From assembly GCF_009377175.1 (NCBI RefSeq), contig NZ_VJZD01000030.1, forward strand, positions 1 to 55,807: a stretch of 55,807 nucleotides of DNA. The letters run 5' to 3'. This document shows, in pieces, positions 8,640-17,330 of this stretch (position 1 is its first letter; each line of letters begins with the position of its first letter). The translations under genes and the position numbers were made by a program. Below the pieces are notes generated by a model. It was not told the DNA's origin. It worked only from the letters and a program-made list of their open reading frames with translations, and searched no databases. The DNA is from Streptomyces adustus. Its GTDB lineage: Bacteria; Actinomycetota; Actinomycetes; Streptomycetales; Streptomycetaceae.

Positions 8640-10234
8640 CGGTCCTGCCGTCCGCGCTGGACGTCAACGGCCCGGACCACCGGGCGAACCGCGAGACCAT
8701 GCTCGCCAAGCTCGCCGACCTGGACGCCGAGCACGCCAAGGCGCTGGCCGGCGGCGGCCCCAAGTACGTCGACCGGCACCGCGGGCGCGGCAAGCTGCTC
8801 GCCCGGGAGCGCATCGAGCTGCTGCTCGACCCCGACACCCCTTTCCTGGAGCTGTCGCCGCTGGCCGCCTGGGGCAGCGAGTACGCCGTCGGCGCCTCGC
8901 TGGTCACCGGCATCGGGGTGGTCGAGGGCGTGGAGTGCCTGATCACCGCCAACGACCCCACCGTGCGCGGCGGCGCCTCCAACCCATGGAGCCTGAAGAA
9001 GGCGCTGCGCGCCAACGACATCGCGCTCGCCAACCGGCTGCCCTGCATCAGCCTGGTGGAGTCCGGCGGCGCCGACCTGCCCTCCCAGAAGGAGATCTTC
9101 ATCCCCGGCGGCGCGATCTTCCGGGACCTGACCCGGCTGTCCGCCGCCGGGATCCCCACCGTCGCCGTGGTCTTCGGCAACTCGACCGCGGGCGGCGCCT
9201 ACGTCCCCGGCATGTCCGACCACGTGATCATGGTCAAGGAGCGGGCGAAGGTCTTCCTCGGCGGGCCGCCGCTGGTGAAGATGGCCACCGGCGAGGAGAG
9301 CGACGACGAGTCGCTGGGCGGCGCCGAGATGCACGCCCGGGTGTCGGGGCTCGCGGACTACTTCGCGGTCGACGAGCAGGACGCGCTGCGCCAGGCACGG
9401 CGGGTCGTGGCCCGGCTCAACCACCGCAAGGCCTACCCCGATCCGGGCCCGGCCGAGCCGCCCAAGTACGACCCGGAGGAGCTGCTGGGGATCGTCCCCG
9501 GCGACCTCAAGACCCCCTTCGACCCGCGCGAGGTCATCGCCCGGATCGTCGACGGCTCCGACTTCGACGAGTTCAAGCCGCTGTACGGGACGAGCCTGAC
9601 CACCGGCTGGGCCACCCTGCACGGCTATCCCGTCGGCATCCTGGCGAACGCCCAGGGGGTGTTGTTCAGCGCCGAGTCCCAGAAGGCCGCCCAGTTCATC
9701 CAGCTGGCCAACCAGCGCGACATCCCGCTGCTGTTCCTGCACAACACCACCGGCTACATGGTCGGCCGGGAGTACGAGCAGGGCGGCATCATCAAGCACG
9801 GCGCGATGATGATCAACGCGGTCAGCAACTCGAAGGTGCCGCACCTGTCCGTCCTCATGGGCGCCTCCTACGGCGCCGGGCACTACGGCATGTGCGGACG
9901 GGCCTACGACCCGCGCTTCCTGTTCGCCTGGCCCAGCGCCAAGTCGGCGGTGATGGGCCCGCAGCAGCTGGCCGGAGTGCTGTCGATCGTCGCCCGCCAG
10001 TCGGCCGCCGCGAAGGGGCTGCCGTACGACGACGAGGCGGACGCCGGGCTGCGCGCCATGGTCGAGCAGCAGATCGAGTCCGAGTCGCTGCCGATGTTCC
10101 TGTCCGGGCGGCTGTACGACGACGGCGTCATCGACCCGCGCGACACCCGCACCGTCCTCGGCCTGTGCCTGTCGGCCGTCCACACCGCGTCCTTCGAGGG
10201 CGCGCGCGGCGGCTTCGGCGTCTTCCGGATGTGA
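8636..10234 (+). CDS. Acyl-CoA carboxylase carboxyltransferase (beta) subunit, methylcrotonyl-/geranyl-CoA type
   Basis: 532 residues from GTG with a 4-bp overlap. Two crotonase-like halves are visible: the N-half with GNSTAGGAYVPGMSDH and the C-half with GASYGAGHYGMCGRAYDPRF, the glycine-rich oxyanion segments of carboxyltransferases. Length and motifs fit MccB/AtuC/LiuB rather than the propionyl-CoA PccB type. It should pair with the biotin-bearing subunit encoded 11 bp downstream to carboxylate a 3-methyl-2-enoyl-CoA. Substrate choice between methylcrotonyl-, geranyl- and related CoAs cannot be read from sequence. Confidence 0.9.
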   Translation: MTVLPSALDVNGPDHRANRETMLAKLADLDAEHAKALAGGGPKYVDRHRGRGKLLARERIELLLDPDTPFLELSPLAAWGSEYAVGASLVTGIGVVEGVECLITANDPTVRGGASNPWSLKKALRANDIALANRLPCISLVESGGADLPSQKEIFIPGGAIFRDLTRLSAAGIPTVAVVFGNSTAGGAYVPGMSDHVIMVKERAKVFLGGPPLVKMATGEESDDESLGGAEMHARVSGLADYFAVDEQDALRQARRVVARLNHRKAYPDPGPAEPPKYDPEELLGIVPGDLKTPFDPREVIARIVDGSDFDEFKPLYGTSLTTGWATLHGYPVGILANAQGVLFSAESQKAAQFIQLANQRDIPLLFLHNTTGYMVGREYEQGGIIKHGAMMINAVSNSKVPHLSVLMGASYGAGHYGMCGRAYDPRFLFAWPSAKSAVMGPQQLAGVLSIVARQSAAAKGLPYDDEADAGLRAMVEQQIESESLPMFLSGRLYDDGVIDPRDTRTVLGLCLSAVHTASFEGARGGFGVFRM

Positions 10235-10245
10235 GGTCCGTACAC

Positions 10246-12090
10246 GTGATTTCTTCCGTCCTCGTCGCCAACCGCGGCGAGATCGCCTGCCGTGTCTTCC
10301 GTACCTGCCGCGAGGCGGGCATCCGGACGGTCGCCGTGCACTCGGACGCCGACGCGCACGCCCTGCACACCCGTACGGCCGACACGGCGGTACGGCTGCC
10401 CGGGTCGACCCCCGCGGAGACGTATCTGCGCGGCGACCTGATCGTGAAGGCGGCCGTCGCCGCCGGCGCGGACGCCGTGCACCCCGGCTACGGCTTCCTG
10501 TCCGAGAACGCCGACTTCGCGCGCGCCGTCCTGGACGCGGGCCTGGTCTGGATCGGTCCGCCGCCGGAGGCGATCGAGGCCATGGCGTCCAAGACCCGGG
10601 CCAAGGAACTGATGGGCCTCGCCCCGCTGGGCGAGGTCACCGAGGCCGACCTGCCCGTCCTGGTGAAGGCCGCGGCGGGCGGCGGCGGGCGCGGGATGCG
10701 GATCGTGCGCCGGCTCGCCGACCTCGACGGCGCGCTGGAGGGCGCGCGCGCCGAGGCCGCGAGCGCCTTCGGCGACGGCGAGGTGTTCGTCGAGCCCTAC
10801 GTCGAGAACGGCCGCCATGTCGAGGTGCAGGTCCTCGCCGACACCCACGGCACGGTGTGGACGCTCGGCACCCGCGACTGCTCCCTCCAGCGCCGTCACC
10901 AGAAGGTGATCGAGGAGGCGCCCGCACCCGGCCTCCCCGAGGAGCTGGAGCGCGAACTGCACACGCTGGCCGTGCGCGCCGCCCGGGCCGTCGACTACGT
11001 GGGCGCGGGCACGGTCGAGTTCCTGGTCGCCGACGGCCGGGCGCACTTCCTGGAGATGAACACCCGCCTTCAGGTCGAACACCCCGTCACCGAGGCCGTG
11101 TTCGGCATCGACCTGGTCGCCGAGCAGATCAGGATCGCCGAGGGGCACGCCCTGGCGGGCACCCTGCCCCGCCCGGACGGCCACGCCGTCGAGGCCCGTC
11201 TGTACGCCGAGGACCCGGCCCGCGGGTGGGCCCCGCAGACCGGCATCCTGCACCGCCTCGCCGTCCCCGACGGCGTCCGCCTGGACACCGGCTACACCGA
11301 CGGCGACGAGATCGGCGTCCACTACGACCCGATGCTCGCCAAGGTGGTCGCCCACGCCCCCACCCGCGCCGAGGCCCTCCGCCGGCTGGCCGGCGCCCTG
11401 GAGCGCACGGCGGTGCACGGCCCCGCCACCAACCGGGACCTGCTCGTACGATCCCTGCGCCACGAGGAGTTCACCGCCGGCCGGATGGACACCGGCTTCT
11501 ACGACCGGCACCTCGCCGCCCTCACCGACGGCGCTCCGGCCGACCCGCACGCCCCGCTGGCCGCCGCCCTGGCCGCCGCCCGCGGCCGCTCTCGCTTCGG
11601 CGGCTGGCGCAACCTGCCGTCCCAGCCGCAGACCAGGCGCTACGCCATGGCCGGCGAGGAGCACGAGGTCCACTACCGGCACACCCGGGACGGCCTGACC
11701 GCCGACGGGGTGCGGGTCGTGCACGCCGACGCCGCTCTCGTCGTACTCGAAGTGGACGGTGTGCAGCGCAGGTTCGAGGTCGCGTGCTACGGCGATCGGG
11801 TCCACGTCAACGCCACCGCGCTGACCGCCCTGCCCCGCTTCCCCGACCCGACCGCCCAGCAGGCGCCCGGCTCCCTCGTCGCCCCCATGCCGGGCACGGT
11901 GGTGCGGATCGCCGAGGGGCTGGAGCCCGGCGCGGCCGTCGCCGCCGGTCAGCCGATCCTCTGGCTGGAGGCGATGAAGATGCAGCACCACATCACGGCA
12001 CCCGCCGACGGAACCCTCACCTCCCTCCCCGTGACCGTGGGACAGCAGGTGCAGGTCGGCACGCTGCTGGCCGTGGTGCAGCAGGCCTGA
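10246..12090 (+). CDS. Acyl-CoA carboxylase alpha subunit (biotin carboxylase + BCCP)
   Basis: 614 residues from GTG. Order: biotin carboxylase N-domain (VLVANRGEIACRVFRTCRE), ATP-grasp (KAAAGGGGRGMR; TRDCSLQRRHQKVIEE; FLEMNTRLQVEHPVTE), C-domain, linker domain, then a biotinyl domain with EAMKM whose lysine is residue 578. It catalyses ATP-dependent biotin carboxylation and carries the carboxybiotin to the beta subunit. The segment between AKELM and TEADLPVLVK is several residues shorter than in the homologs I remember. A strong hairpin follows the stop. Confidence 0.9.
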   Translation: MISSVLVANRGEIACRVFRTCREAGIRTVAVHSDADAHALHTRTADTAVRLPGSTPAETYLRGDLIVKAAVAAGADAVHPGYGFLSENADFARAVLDAGLVWIGPPPEAIEAMASKTRAKELMGLAPLGEVTEADLPVLVKAAAGGGGRGMRIVRRLADLDGALEGARAEAASAFGDGEVFVEPYVENGRHVEVQVLADTHGTVWTLGTRDCSLQRRHQKVIEEAPAPGLPEELERELHTLAVRAARAVDYVGAGTVEFLVADGRAHFLEMNTRLQVEHPVTEAVFGIDLVAEQIRIAEGHALAGTLPRPDGHAVEARLYAEDPARGWAPQTGILHRLAVPDGVRLDTGYTDGDEIGVHYDPMLAKVVAHAPTRAEALRRLAGALERTAVHGPATNRDLLVRSLRHEEFTAGRMDTGFYDRHLAALTDGAPADPHAPLAAALAAARGRSRFGGWRNLPSQPQTRRYAMAGEEHEVHYRHTRDGLTADGVRVVHADAALVVLEVDGVQRRFEVACYGDRVHVNATALTALPRFPDPTAQQAPGSLVAPMPGTVVRIAEGLEPGAAVAAGQPILWLEAMKMQHHITAPADGTLTSLPVTVGQQVQVGTLLAVVQQA

Positions 12091-12099
12091 CGACGGGAC

Positions 12100-12126
12100 G
12101 CGGGACCGCAGCCCGTGCGGTCCCGC
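12100..12126 (+). terminator. 11-bp-stem hairpin between carboxylase and dehydrogenase genes
   Basis: GCGGGACCGCA (12100-12110), a 5-nt loop and TGCGGTCCCGC (12116-12126) form a perfect stem with no T-tract. Inside an operon this is more likely a partial terminator or an mRNA-processing/stability element than a full stop. Confidence 0.55.
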
Positions 12127-12172
12127 GGCACGAGCGCGCCCGCCCATGACGAACCGCACTCGAAGGAGCACC

Positions 12173-13339
12173 ATGAGCACCCTCATCGAGCCCGAAGAGC
12201 ACCAGGACCTCCGCGCCGCGGTGGCCGCCTTCGGCAGGCGTTACGGCCGCGACTACCTCGCCCGGGTCGTCGCGGAAGGCGGCTACCCGAGCGAGCTGTG
12301 GCAGGAGGCCGCCAAGCTCGGCTACCTGGGCGTCAACCTGCCGGAGGCGTACGGCGGGGGCGGCGGCGGCATCGCCGAGCTGTCCATCGTCCTCGAAGAG
12401 CTCGGCGCGGCCGGCGCCCCGCTGCTGATGATGATCGTCTCGCCCGCCATCTGCGGCACGGTCATCGCCCGCTTCGGCACCGAGGAGCAGAAGCGGGAGT
12501 GGCTGCCCGCCCTCGCCGACGGCTCCCGCACGATGGCCTTCGGCATCACCGAGCCCGACGCCGGTTCCAACTCGCACCGGATCACCACCACCGCCCGCCG
12601 GGACGGCGACAGCGGGGACTGGCTGCTCAGCGGCCGCAAGGTCTTCGTCTCCGGTGTCGACATCGCCGACGCCACCCTGATCGTCGGCCGCACCGAGGAC
12701 GCCCGTACCGGCAGCCTCAAGCCCTGTCTGTTCATCGTCCCGCGGGACGCCGAGGGCTTCTCCCGGCGGGCGATCGACATGGAACTGCACGGCGCGGAGA
12801 AGCAGTTCGAGCTCGTCCTGGACGAGGTGCGGCTGCCCGCCGAGGCGCTCGTCGGCGACGAGGACGCCGGGCTGCTCCAGCTGTTCGCCGGCCTCAACCC
12901 GGAGCGGATCATGACGGCCGCGTTCGCCATCGGCATGGGGCGCTTCGCCCTGGCCCGGGCGATCGAGTACGCGCGGGAGCGGACCGTCTTCAAGGTCCCG
13001 ATCGGCGCCCACCAGGCCATCGCCCACCCCCTCGCACAGGCGCACATCGACCTCGAACTCGCCCGGCTGATGATGCAGAAGGCCGCCGCCCTGTACGACG
13101 CGGGGGACGACCTCGGCGCGGGCGAGGCCGCCAACATGGCCAAGTACGCGGCCGGGGAGGCCTGTGTGAAGGCGGTCGACCAGTCGGTGCACACCCTCGG
13201 CGGCAACGGCCTCACCCGTGAATTCGGCCTCGCCACATTGATAACAGCCTCCCGTGTGGCTCGTATTGCTCCGGTGAGCCGGGAAATGATTCTCAACTAC
13301 ATCTCCCACCAGACCCTGGGTCTGCCCAAGTCGTACTGA
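12173..13339 (+). CDS. Acyl-CoA dehydrogenase
   Basis: 388 residues. The start at 12173 is preferred over 12146 because AAGGAG lies 4 nt upstream. Typical FadE layout: helical N-domain, beta-domain with FGITEPDAGSNSHRI (FAD/substrate loop), and a C-terminal helical domain with RTVFKVPIGAHQAIAHPLA and the closing HTLGGNGLTREFGL. It introduces the alpha,beta double bond into an acyl-CoA before carboxylation or hydration, passing electrons to ETF. The operon position matches AtuD (citronellyl-CoA dehydrogenase) or LiuA (isovaleryl-CoA dehydrogenase). Confidence 0.9.
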   Translation: MSTLIEPEEHQDLRAAVAAFGRRYGRDYLARVVAEGGYPSELWQEAAKLGYLGVNLPEAYGGGGGGIAELSIVLEELGAAGAPLLMMIVSPAICGTVIARFGTEEQKREWLPALADGSRTMAFGITEPDAGSNSHRITTTARRDGDSGDWLLSGRKVFVSGVDIADATLIVGRTEDARTGSLKPCLFIVPRDAEGFSRRAIDMELHGAEKQFELVLDEVRLPAEALVGDEDAGLLQLFAGLNPERIMTAAFAIGMGRFALARAIEYARERTVFKVPIGAHQAIAHPLAQAHIDLELARLMMQKAAALYDAGDDLGAGEAANMAKYAAGEACVKAVDQSVHTLGGNGLTREFGLATLITASRVARIAPVSREMILNYISHQTLGLPKSY

Positions 13340-13343
13340 TCCA

Positions 13344-13357
13344 GCACAACGTTGTGC
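13344..13357. promoter_or_regulatory. Perfect 14-bp palindrome GCACAACGTTGTGC
   Basis: The palindrome lies in the 29-bp gap between the acyl-CoA dehydrogenase and the CoA ligase, directly before the ligase ribosome-binding site. It could be an operator for an internal promoter or a short mRNA hairpin near the translation start. Confidence 0.5.
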
Positions 13358-13368
13358 GAGGAGGAACC

Positions 13369-14940
13369 GTGTTCCGCAGCGCGTACGCAGACGTCCCTGC
13401 CATCGAACTCCCCATCCACGAGGCGGTACTGGGCCGGGCCGCCGAGTTCGGGGACACCCCCGCCCTGGTGGACGGCACCGACGGCACCACCCTCACGTAC
13501 GAACAGGTCGACCGGTTCCACCGGCGGGTCGCGGCCGCGCTGGCCGAGGCGGGGGTGCGCAAGGGCGACGTGCTCGCCCTGCACAGCCCCAACACGGTCG
13601 CCTTCCCGGTCGCGTTCTACGGCGCCACGCGCGCGGGGGCCTCCGTCACCACCGTGCACCCGCTCGCCACGGCGCAGGAGTTCGCCAAGCAGCTGCGCGA
13701 CTCGGCGGCCCGCTGGATCGTCACCGTGTCACCGCTGCTGGCGAGCGCGCGCGAGGCCGCCGAGCTGGCCGGCGGCGTGCAGGAGATCTTCGTCTGCGAC
13801 AGCGCGCCGGGGCACCGCTCGCTGATCGACATGCTCGCCTCCGAGGCGCCGGAACCGGAGGTCGCCGTCGACCCGGCCGAGGACGTCGCGGCCCTGCCGT
13901 ACTCCTCCGGGACCACGGGCGTCCCCAAGGGCGTGATGCTCACCCACCGGCAGATCGCCACCAACCTGGCGCAGCTGGAGCCCGCGGTCGACACCGGCCC
14001 CGGCGAACGCATCCTCGCCGTGCTGCCCTTCTTCCACATCTACGGCCTGACGGCCCTGATGAACGCGCCGCTGCGCAAGGGCGCCACCGTCGTCGTCCTG
14101 CCGCGCTTCGAACTGGAGTCCTTCCTCGCGGCGATCCAGAACCACCGCATCACCGGCCTGTACGTGGCCCCGCCGATCGTCCTCGCCCTGGCCAAGCACC
14201 CGGCCGTCACGCAGTACGACCTGTCGTCGCTGAAGTACATCGTCAGCGCCGCCGCCCCGCTGGACGCCGAGCTCGCCGCGGCCTGCTCCCGGCGGCTCGG
14301 CCTGCCGCCGGTCGGCCAGGCGTACGGGATGACGGAGCTGTCGCCCGGCACCCATGTCGTCCCGCTGGACGCCATGGCCGACGCGCCGCCCGGGACCGTC
14401 GGCCGGCTCATCGCGGGCACCGAGATGCGGATCGTCTCCCTCGACGACCCCGGCAAGGACCTCGACGTCGGCGAGCCCGGCGAGATCCTGATCCGCGGCC
14501 CCCAGGTCATGAAGGGCTACCTGGGCCGCCCCGACGCCACCGCCGAGATGATCGACGCCGACGGCTGGCTGCACACCGGGGACGTCGGCCATGTCGACGA
14601 CGACGGCTGGCTGTTCGTCGTCGACCGGGTCAAGGAGCTCATCAAGTACAAGGGCTTCCAGGTGGCCCCCGCCGAACTGGAGGCCATCCTGCTCACCCAT
14701 CCCGCCATCGCCGACGCCGCCGTCGTCGGCGTCCGCAACGAGGACGGCAACGAGATACCGCACGCCTTCGTGGTCGCCCAGCAGGCCGCCGCCGGCGACC
14801 TCACCGAGGGCGAGGTCATGATGTACGTCGCCGAGCGCGTCGCCCCCTACAAGCGCGTCCGGCAGGTCACCTTCATCGACGCGGTGCCGCGGGCCGCCTC
14901 CGGGAAGACACTGCGCCGAGAGCTGAAGGAGCGGGCATGA
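13369..14940 (+). CDS. 4cl: 4-coumarate:CoA ligase family (Sc4CL-like) acyl-CoA synthetase
   Basis: 523 residues from GTG with a GGAGGA ribosome-binding site. ANL-family motifs: box I SSGTTGVPKGV, YGMTELSPGTH, GEILIRGPQVMKGYLGRP and the C-terminal SGKTLRR with the catalytic lysine. It closely resembles S. coelicolor Sc4CL (SCO4383), reported to activate cinnamate and 4-coumarate. With this start the SAAAPL alanine is residue 294, the position discussed in that enzyme, where plant enzymes have Gly. In this operon it may instead activate a branched or terpenoid acid. The stop overlaps the next ATG by 4 bp. Confidence 0.88.
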   Translation: MFRSAYADVPAIELPIHEAVLGRAAEFGDTPALVDGTDGTTLTYEQVDRFHRRVAAALAEAGVRKGDVLALHSPNTVAFPVAFYGATRAGASVTTVHPLATAQEFAKQLRDSAARWIVTVSPLLASAREAAELAGGVQEIFVCDSAPGHRSLIDMLASEAPEPEVAVDPAEDVAALPYSSGTTGVPKGVMLTHRQIATNLAQLEPAVDTGPGERILAVLPFFHIYGLTALMNAPLRKGATVVVLPRFELESFLAAIQNHRITGLYVAPPIVLALAKHPAVTQYDLSSLKYIVSAAAPLDAELAAACSRRLGLPPVGQAYGMTELSPGTHVVPLDAMADAPPGTVGRLIAGTEMRIVSLDDPGKDLDVGEPGEILIRGPQVMKGYLGRPDATAEMIDADGWLHTGDVGHVDDDGWLFVVDRVKELIKYKGFQVAPAELEAILLTHPAIADAAVVGVRNEDGNEIPHAFVVAQQAAAGDLTEGEVMMYVAERVAPYKRVRQVTFIDAVPRAASGKTLRRELKERA

Positions 14941-15671
14941 CCCTGGTCGGACGGACCCGAGAGCGGGGCGTGCAGACGCTCAGCCTCGACGCCACGGACA
15001 CCCGCAACGCGCTCTCCGCGGCGCTCGTCGGAGAGCTCGCCGACGCGCTGGCCGACTGCGCCGGGGACGACGACGTGCGCGCGGTCGTCCTCACCCACAC
15101 CGGCAACACCTTCTGCGCGGGCGCCGACCTGCGCGACCCGCCGCACCCGGACGCGCTGGTCGCCCTGCTGCGGGGCATCGTCGAGCTGCCCAAGCCGGTC
15201 GTGGCCCGGGTCACCGGGCACGTACGGGCGGGCGGCCTGGGCCTGCTCGGCGCCTGCGACATCGCGGCCGCCTCCCACGACGCCAGCTTCGCGCTCACGG
15301 AGGTGCGGATCGGGGTGGCCCCGGCGGTCATCTCGCTCACCCTGCTGCCCCGCGCCGACCCGCGCGCCCTCGCCCGCTACTACCTCACCGGCGAGCGGTT
15401 CGACGCCGCCGAGGCGGTCAGGACCGGGCTGCTGACCGTGGCGGGCGACGACGTGGACGACGTACTGGAGCCCGTCCTGGACGGGCTGCGCAAGGCCGCC
15501 CCGGGGGCGCTGGCCGAGACGAAAGCGCTGCTCACGGCTAGGGTGCTGGAGGCATTCGACCAGGACGCGGCCGACCTCACCGCGCTCTCGGCCCGGCTGT
15601 TCTCCTCCACGCAGGCCAGGGAGGGGATGACGGCCTTCCTCGAACGACGGGATCCCGCATGGGTGCTGTGA
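14937..15671 (+). CDS. Enoyl-CoA hydratase/isomerase family protein
   Basis: 244 residues, a slightly short crotonase. It has an ATGA overlap with the ligase gene. NTFCAGADLRD supplies the first oxyanion segment; the usual second GG-containing loop reads VTGHVRAGGLGLLGACD. The C-terminus STQAREGMTAFLERRDPAW is typical of actinobacterial paralogs. It would hydrate the carboxylated enoyl-CoA (AtuE/LiuC position) or a plain enoyl-CoA. Catalytic glutamates are not obvious in the short middle region, so the reaction is less certain than the family. Confidence 0.85.
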   Translation: MTLVGRTRERGVQTLSLDATDTRNALSAALVGELADALADCAGDDDVRAVVLTHTGNTFCAGADLRDPPHPDALVALLRGIVELPKPVVARVTGHVRAGGLGLLGACDIAAASHDASFALTEVRIGVAPAVISLTLLPRADPRALARYYLTGERFDAAEAVRTGLLTVAGDDVDDVLEPVLDGLRKAAPGALAETKALLTARVLEAFDQDAADLTALSARLFSSTQAREGMTAFLERRDPAWVL

Positions 15672-16270
15672 CCACAGCCGACCGCGACCGCGCCCCCAAG
15701 CAGGACCGCAGCCGGGCCACCCGGCAGCGGCTGCTGGAGGCCGCGGTCGCCTGCCTCGCCGAGCACGGCTGGGCGGGCTCCACGGTGCTGGTCGTCGCCG
15801 AGCGCGCCGGGGTCTCTAGGGGCGCCGCCCAGCACCACTTCCCGACCCGCGAGGACCTGTTCACGGCGGCCGTCGAGTACGTCGCGGAGGAACGCTCCGG
15901 CGCGCTGCGCGCCCTCTTCCCCGAGGGCGCCGCCCAGGACCGGCGCGAGGTGGTGTCGGCCCTCGTCGACCTCTACACCGGCCCGCTGTTCCGGGCCGCG
16001 CTGCATCTGTGGGTGGCCGCCTCCAACGAGGAGCAGCTGAGCCCGCGGGTGATCGAGCTGGAGGCCCGGGTCGGCCGGGAGACCCACCGGATAGCCGTCG
16101 ACCTGCTGGGCGCGGACGAGTCCCGGCCCGGGGTGCGCGAGACGGTCCAGGGCCTGCTGGACATGGCCCGCGGCCTGGGCCTGGCCAATCTGCTCACCGA
16201 CGACCGCCAGCGCCGCGAACGGGTCGTGGCGCAGTGGGCGGCCGTCCTCGACGGGGCACTGCGGGACTGA
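15668..16270 (+). CDS. TetR-family transcriptional regulator of the upstream operon
   Basis: About 200 residues. The N-terminal TetR helix-turn-helix is clear (RQRLLEAAVACLAEHGWAGSTVLVVAERAGVSRGAAQHHFPTREDL, broken into helices around residues 15-60), followed by a divergent ligand domain. The GTG at 15668 keeps the 4-bp overlap used throughout the operon; an ATG at 15659 is the alternative. As the last gene of the operon it is probably an autoregulated repressor releasing DNA on binding an acyl-CoA intermediate. The likely site is the palindrome at 6115-6126. Confidence 0.85.
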   Translation: MTTADRDRAPKQDRSRATRQRLLEAAVACLAEHGWAGSTVLVVAERAGVSRGAAQHHFPTREDLFTAAVEYVAEERSGALRALFPEGAAQDRREVVSALVDLYTGPLFRAALHLWVAASNEEQLSPRVIELEARVGRETHRIAVDLLGADESRPGVRETVQGLLDMARGLGLANLLTDDRQRRERVVAQWAAVLDGALRD

Positions 16271-16314
16271 GGCCCACGACGGGGCACCGCGGGCCCGAGG
16301 CCCGAGGCCCGGGT

Positions 16315-16341
16315 CGGTCACGGCGCCGGGCGCCGTGACCG
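16315..16341. terminator. Bidirectional terminator between tetR and pdxH
   Basis: CGGTCACGGCG, a 5-nt loop and CGCCGTGACCG form a perfect 11-bp stem in the 77-bp gap of two convergent genes. Confidence 0.7.
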
Positions 16342-16347
16342 GCCGGC

Positions 16348-17019
16348 TCAGGGGCTGAGCCGCTCCGTGCGCCAGCCGCCGTCCGCCTCCGCCACGTACC
16401 GCAACCGGTCGTGCAGCCGGTTCTCGCGGCCCTGCCAGAACTCCACCGTCCGCGGGGCCACCCGGAAACCGCCCCAGTGCGGCGGGACCGGGACCTGCTC
16501 GCCCTGCGGATAGCGGGCCTCCAGGTCGGCGTACGAGGCGTCGAGCTCGGCGCGGGAGGGGACCACACTGGACTGGGTGCTGGCCCAGGCGCCCAGCTGG
16601 GAACCGTGCGGCCGGGTGCGGAAGTAGGCGGCCGTCTCGTCCCGGCCGGTGCGCTGTGCCACGCCCTGGACGATGACCTGGCGGGCCATCGGGTGCCAGG
16701 GGAACAGCAGCGAGATGTTCGGGTTCCCGGCCAGGTCACGGCCCTTGCGGGAGTCGTAGTTGGTGTAGAAGACGAAGCCGTGCTCGTCGAACTGCTTCAG
16801 CAGCACCGTACGGGAGCTGGGCCTGCCCTCCGCGTCCACCGTCGAGACGATCATGGCGTTCGGCTCGAACAGGTGTGCCTCCGCGGCGGCCTGCCTGAAC
16901 CAGCGGGCGAACTGCTCCACGGGCGTGGCGGCCAGATCGGACTCGGCGAGACCCTCGGCCCGGTACTGCTTGCGCATCGAGGCGGGATCCAGGGCGGCGG
17001 CGTCGTGGGCGGCGTTCAC
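16348..17019 (-). CDS. pdxH: Pyridoxamine 5'-phosphate oxidase
   Basis: 223 residues from GTG, normal for PdxH. It oxidises pyridoxamine or pyridoxine 5'-phosphate to pyridoxal 5'-phosphate using FMN. Family features: [27 protein letters not shown] (split FMN/substrate segment around residues 65-90), [49 protein letters not shown] and the conserved ERLSP end. A CAAGAT -10 candidate on the minus strand lies at 17026-17031, seven bases before the GTG, so the mRNA may be leaderless. It ends at a shared terminator with the convergent tetR. Confidence 0.92.
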   Translation of the reverse strand: MNAAHDAAALDPASMRKQYRAEGLAESDLAATPVEQFARWFRQAAAEAHLFEPNAMIVSTVDAEGRPSSRTVLLKQFDEHGFVFYTNYDSRKGRDLAGNPNISLLFPWHPMARQVIVQGVAQRTGRDETAAYFRTRPHGSQLGAWASTQSSVVPSRAELDASYADLEARYPQGEQVPVPPHWGGFRVAPRTVEFWQGRENRLHDRLRYVAEADGGWRTERLSP

Positions 17020-17330
17020 GCGGTCATCTTGCCGTATGCATGTCCGCCACCGGGTGCTGTCCCGGATCATCGGGGTGGCACTCAGTGCCGCAAGCACTCC
17101 CCAAAGGTGACACTCGGGGATATGGTGCTGATGGCGTCCTGGTTGGATGACCGCCGACCGCACGGGGCATCACCAGGAGGGGCGCCCAGGACCGCGAGCC
17201 GTCGCAGACGACCGTGGATCCGTGGGGCGTACGCCGACCCACCGTTTCGCCCGGTCCCCGGTCCCGGTTCTCGGTCCCGGTTCTCGGCCCCACAACATCA
17301 TCCGTCGCACACATCATGAGGAGCCGCCTG
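17020..17330. other. Divergent pdxH/citrate synthase intergenic region
   Basis: Holds the pdxH -10 candidate at 17026-17031 and a TATGGT element near 17119 on the plus strand. Two exact tandem copies of the 13-mer GGTCCCGGTTCTC lie at 17260-17285. No gene-like small ORF stands out. The GAGGAG ribosome-binding site of the next gene lies near 17318. Confidence 0.4.
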
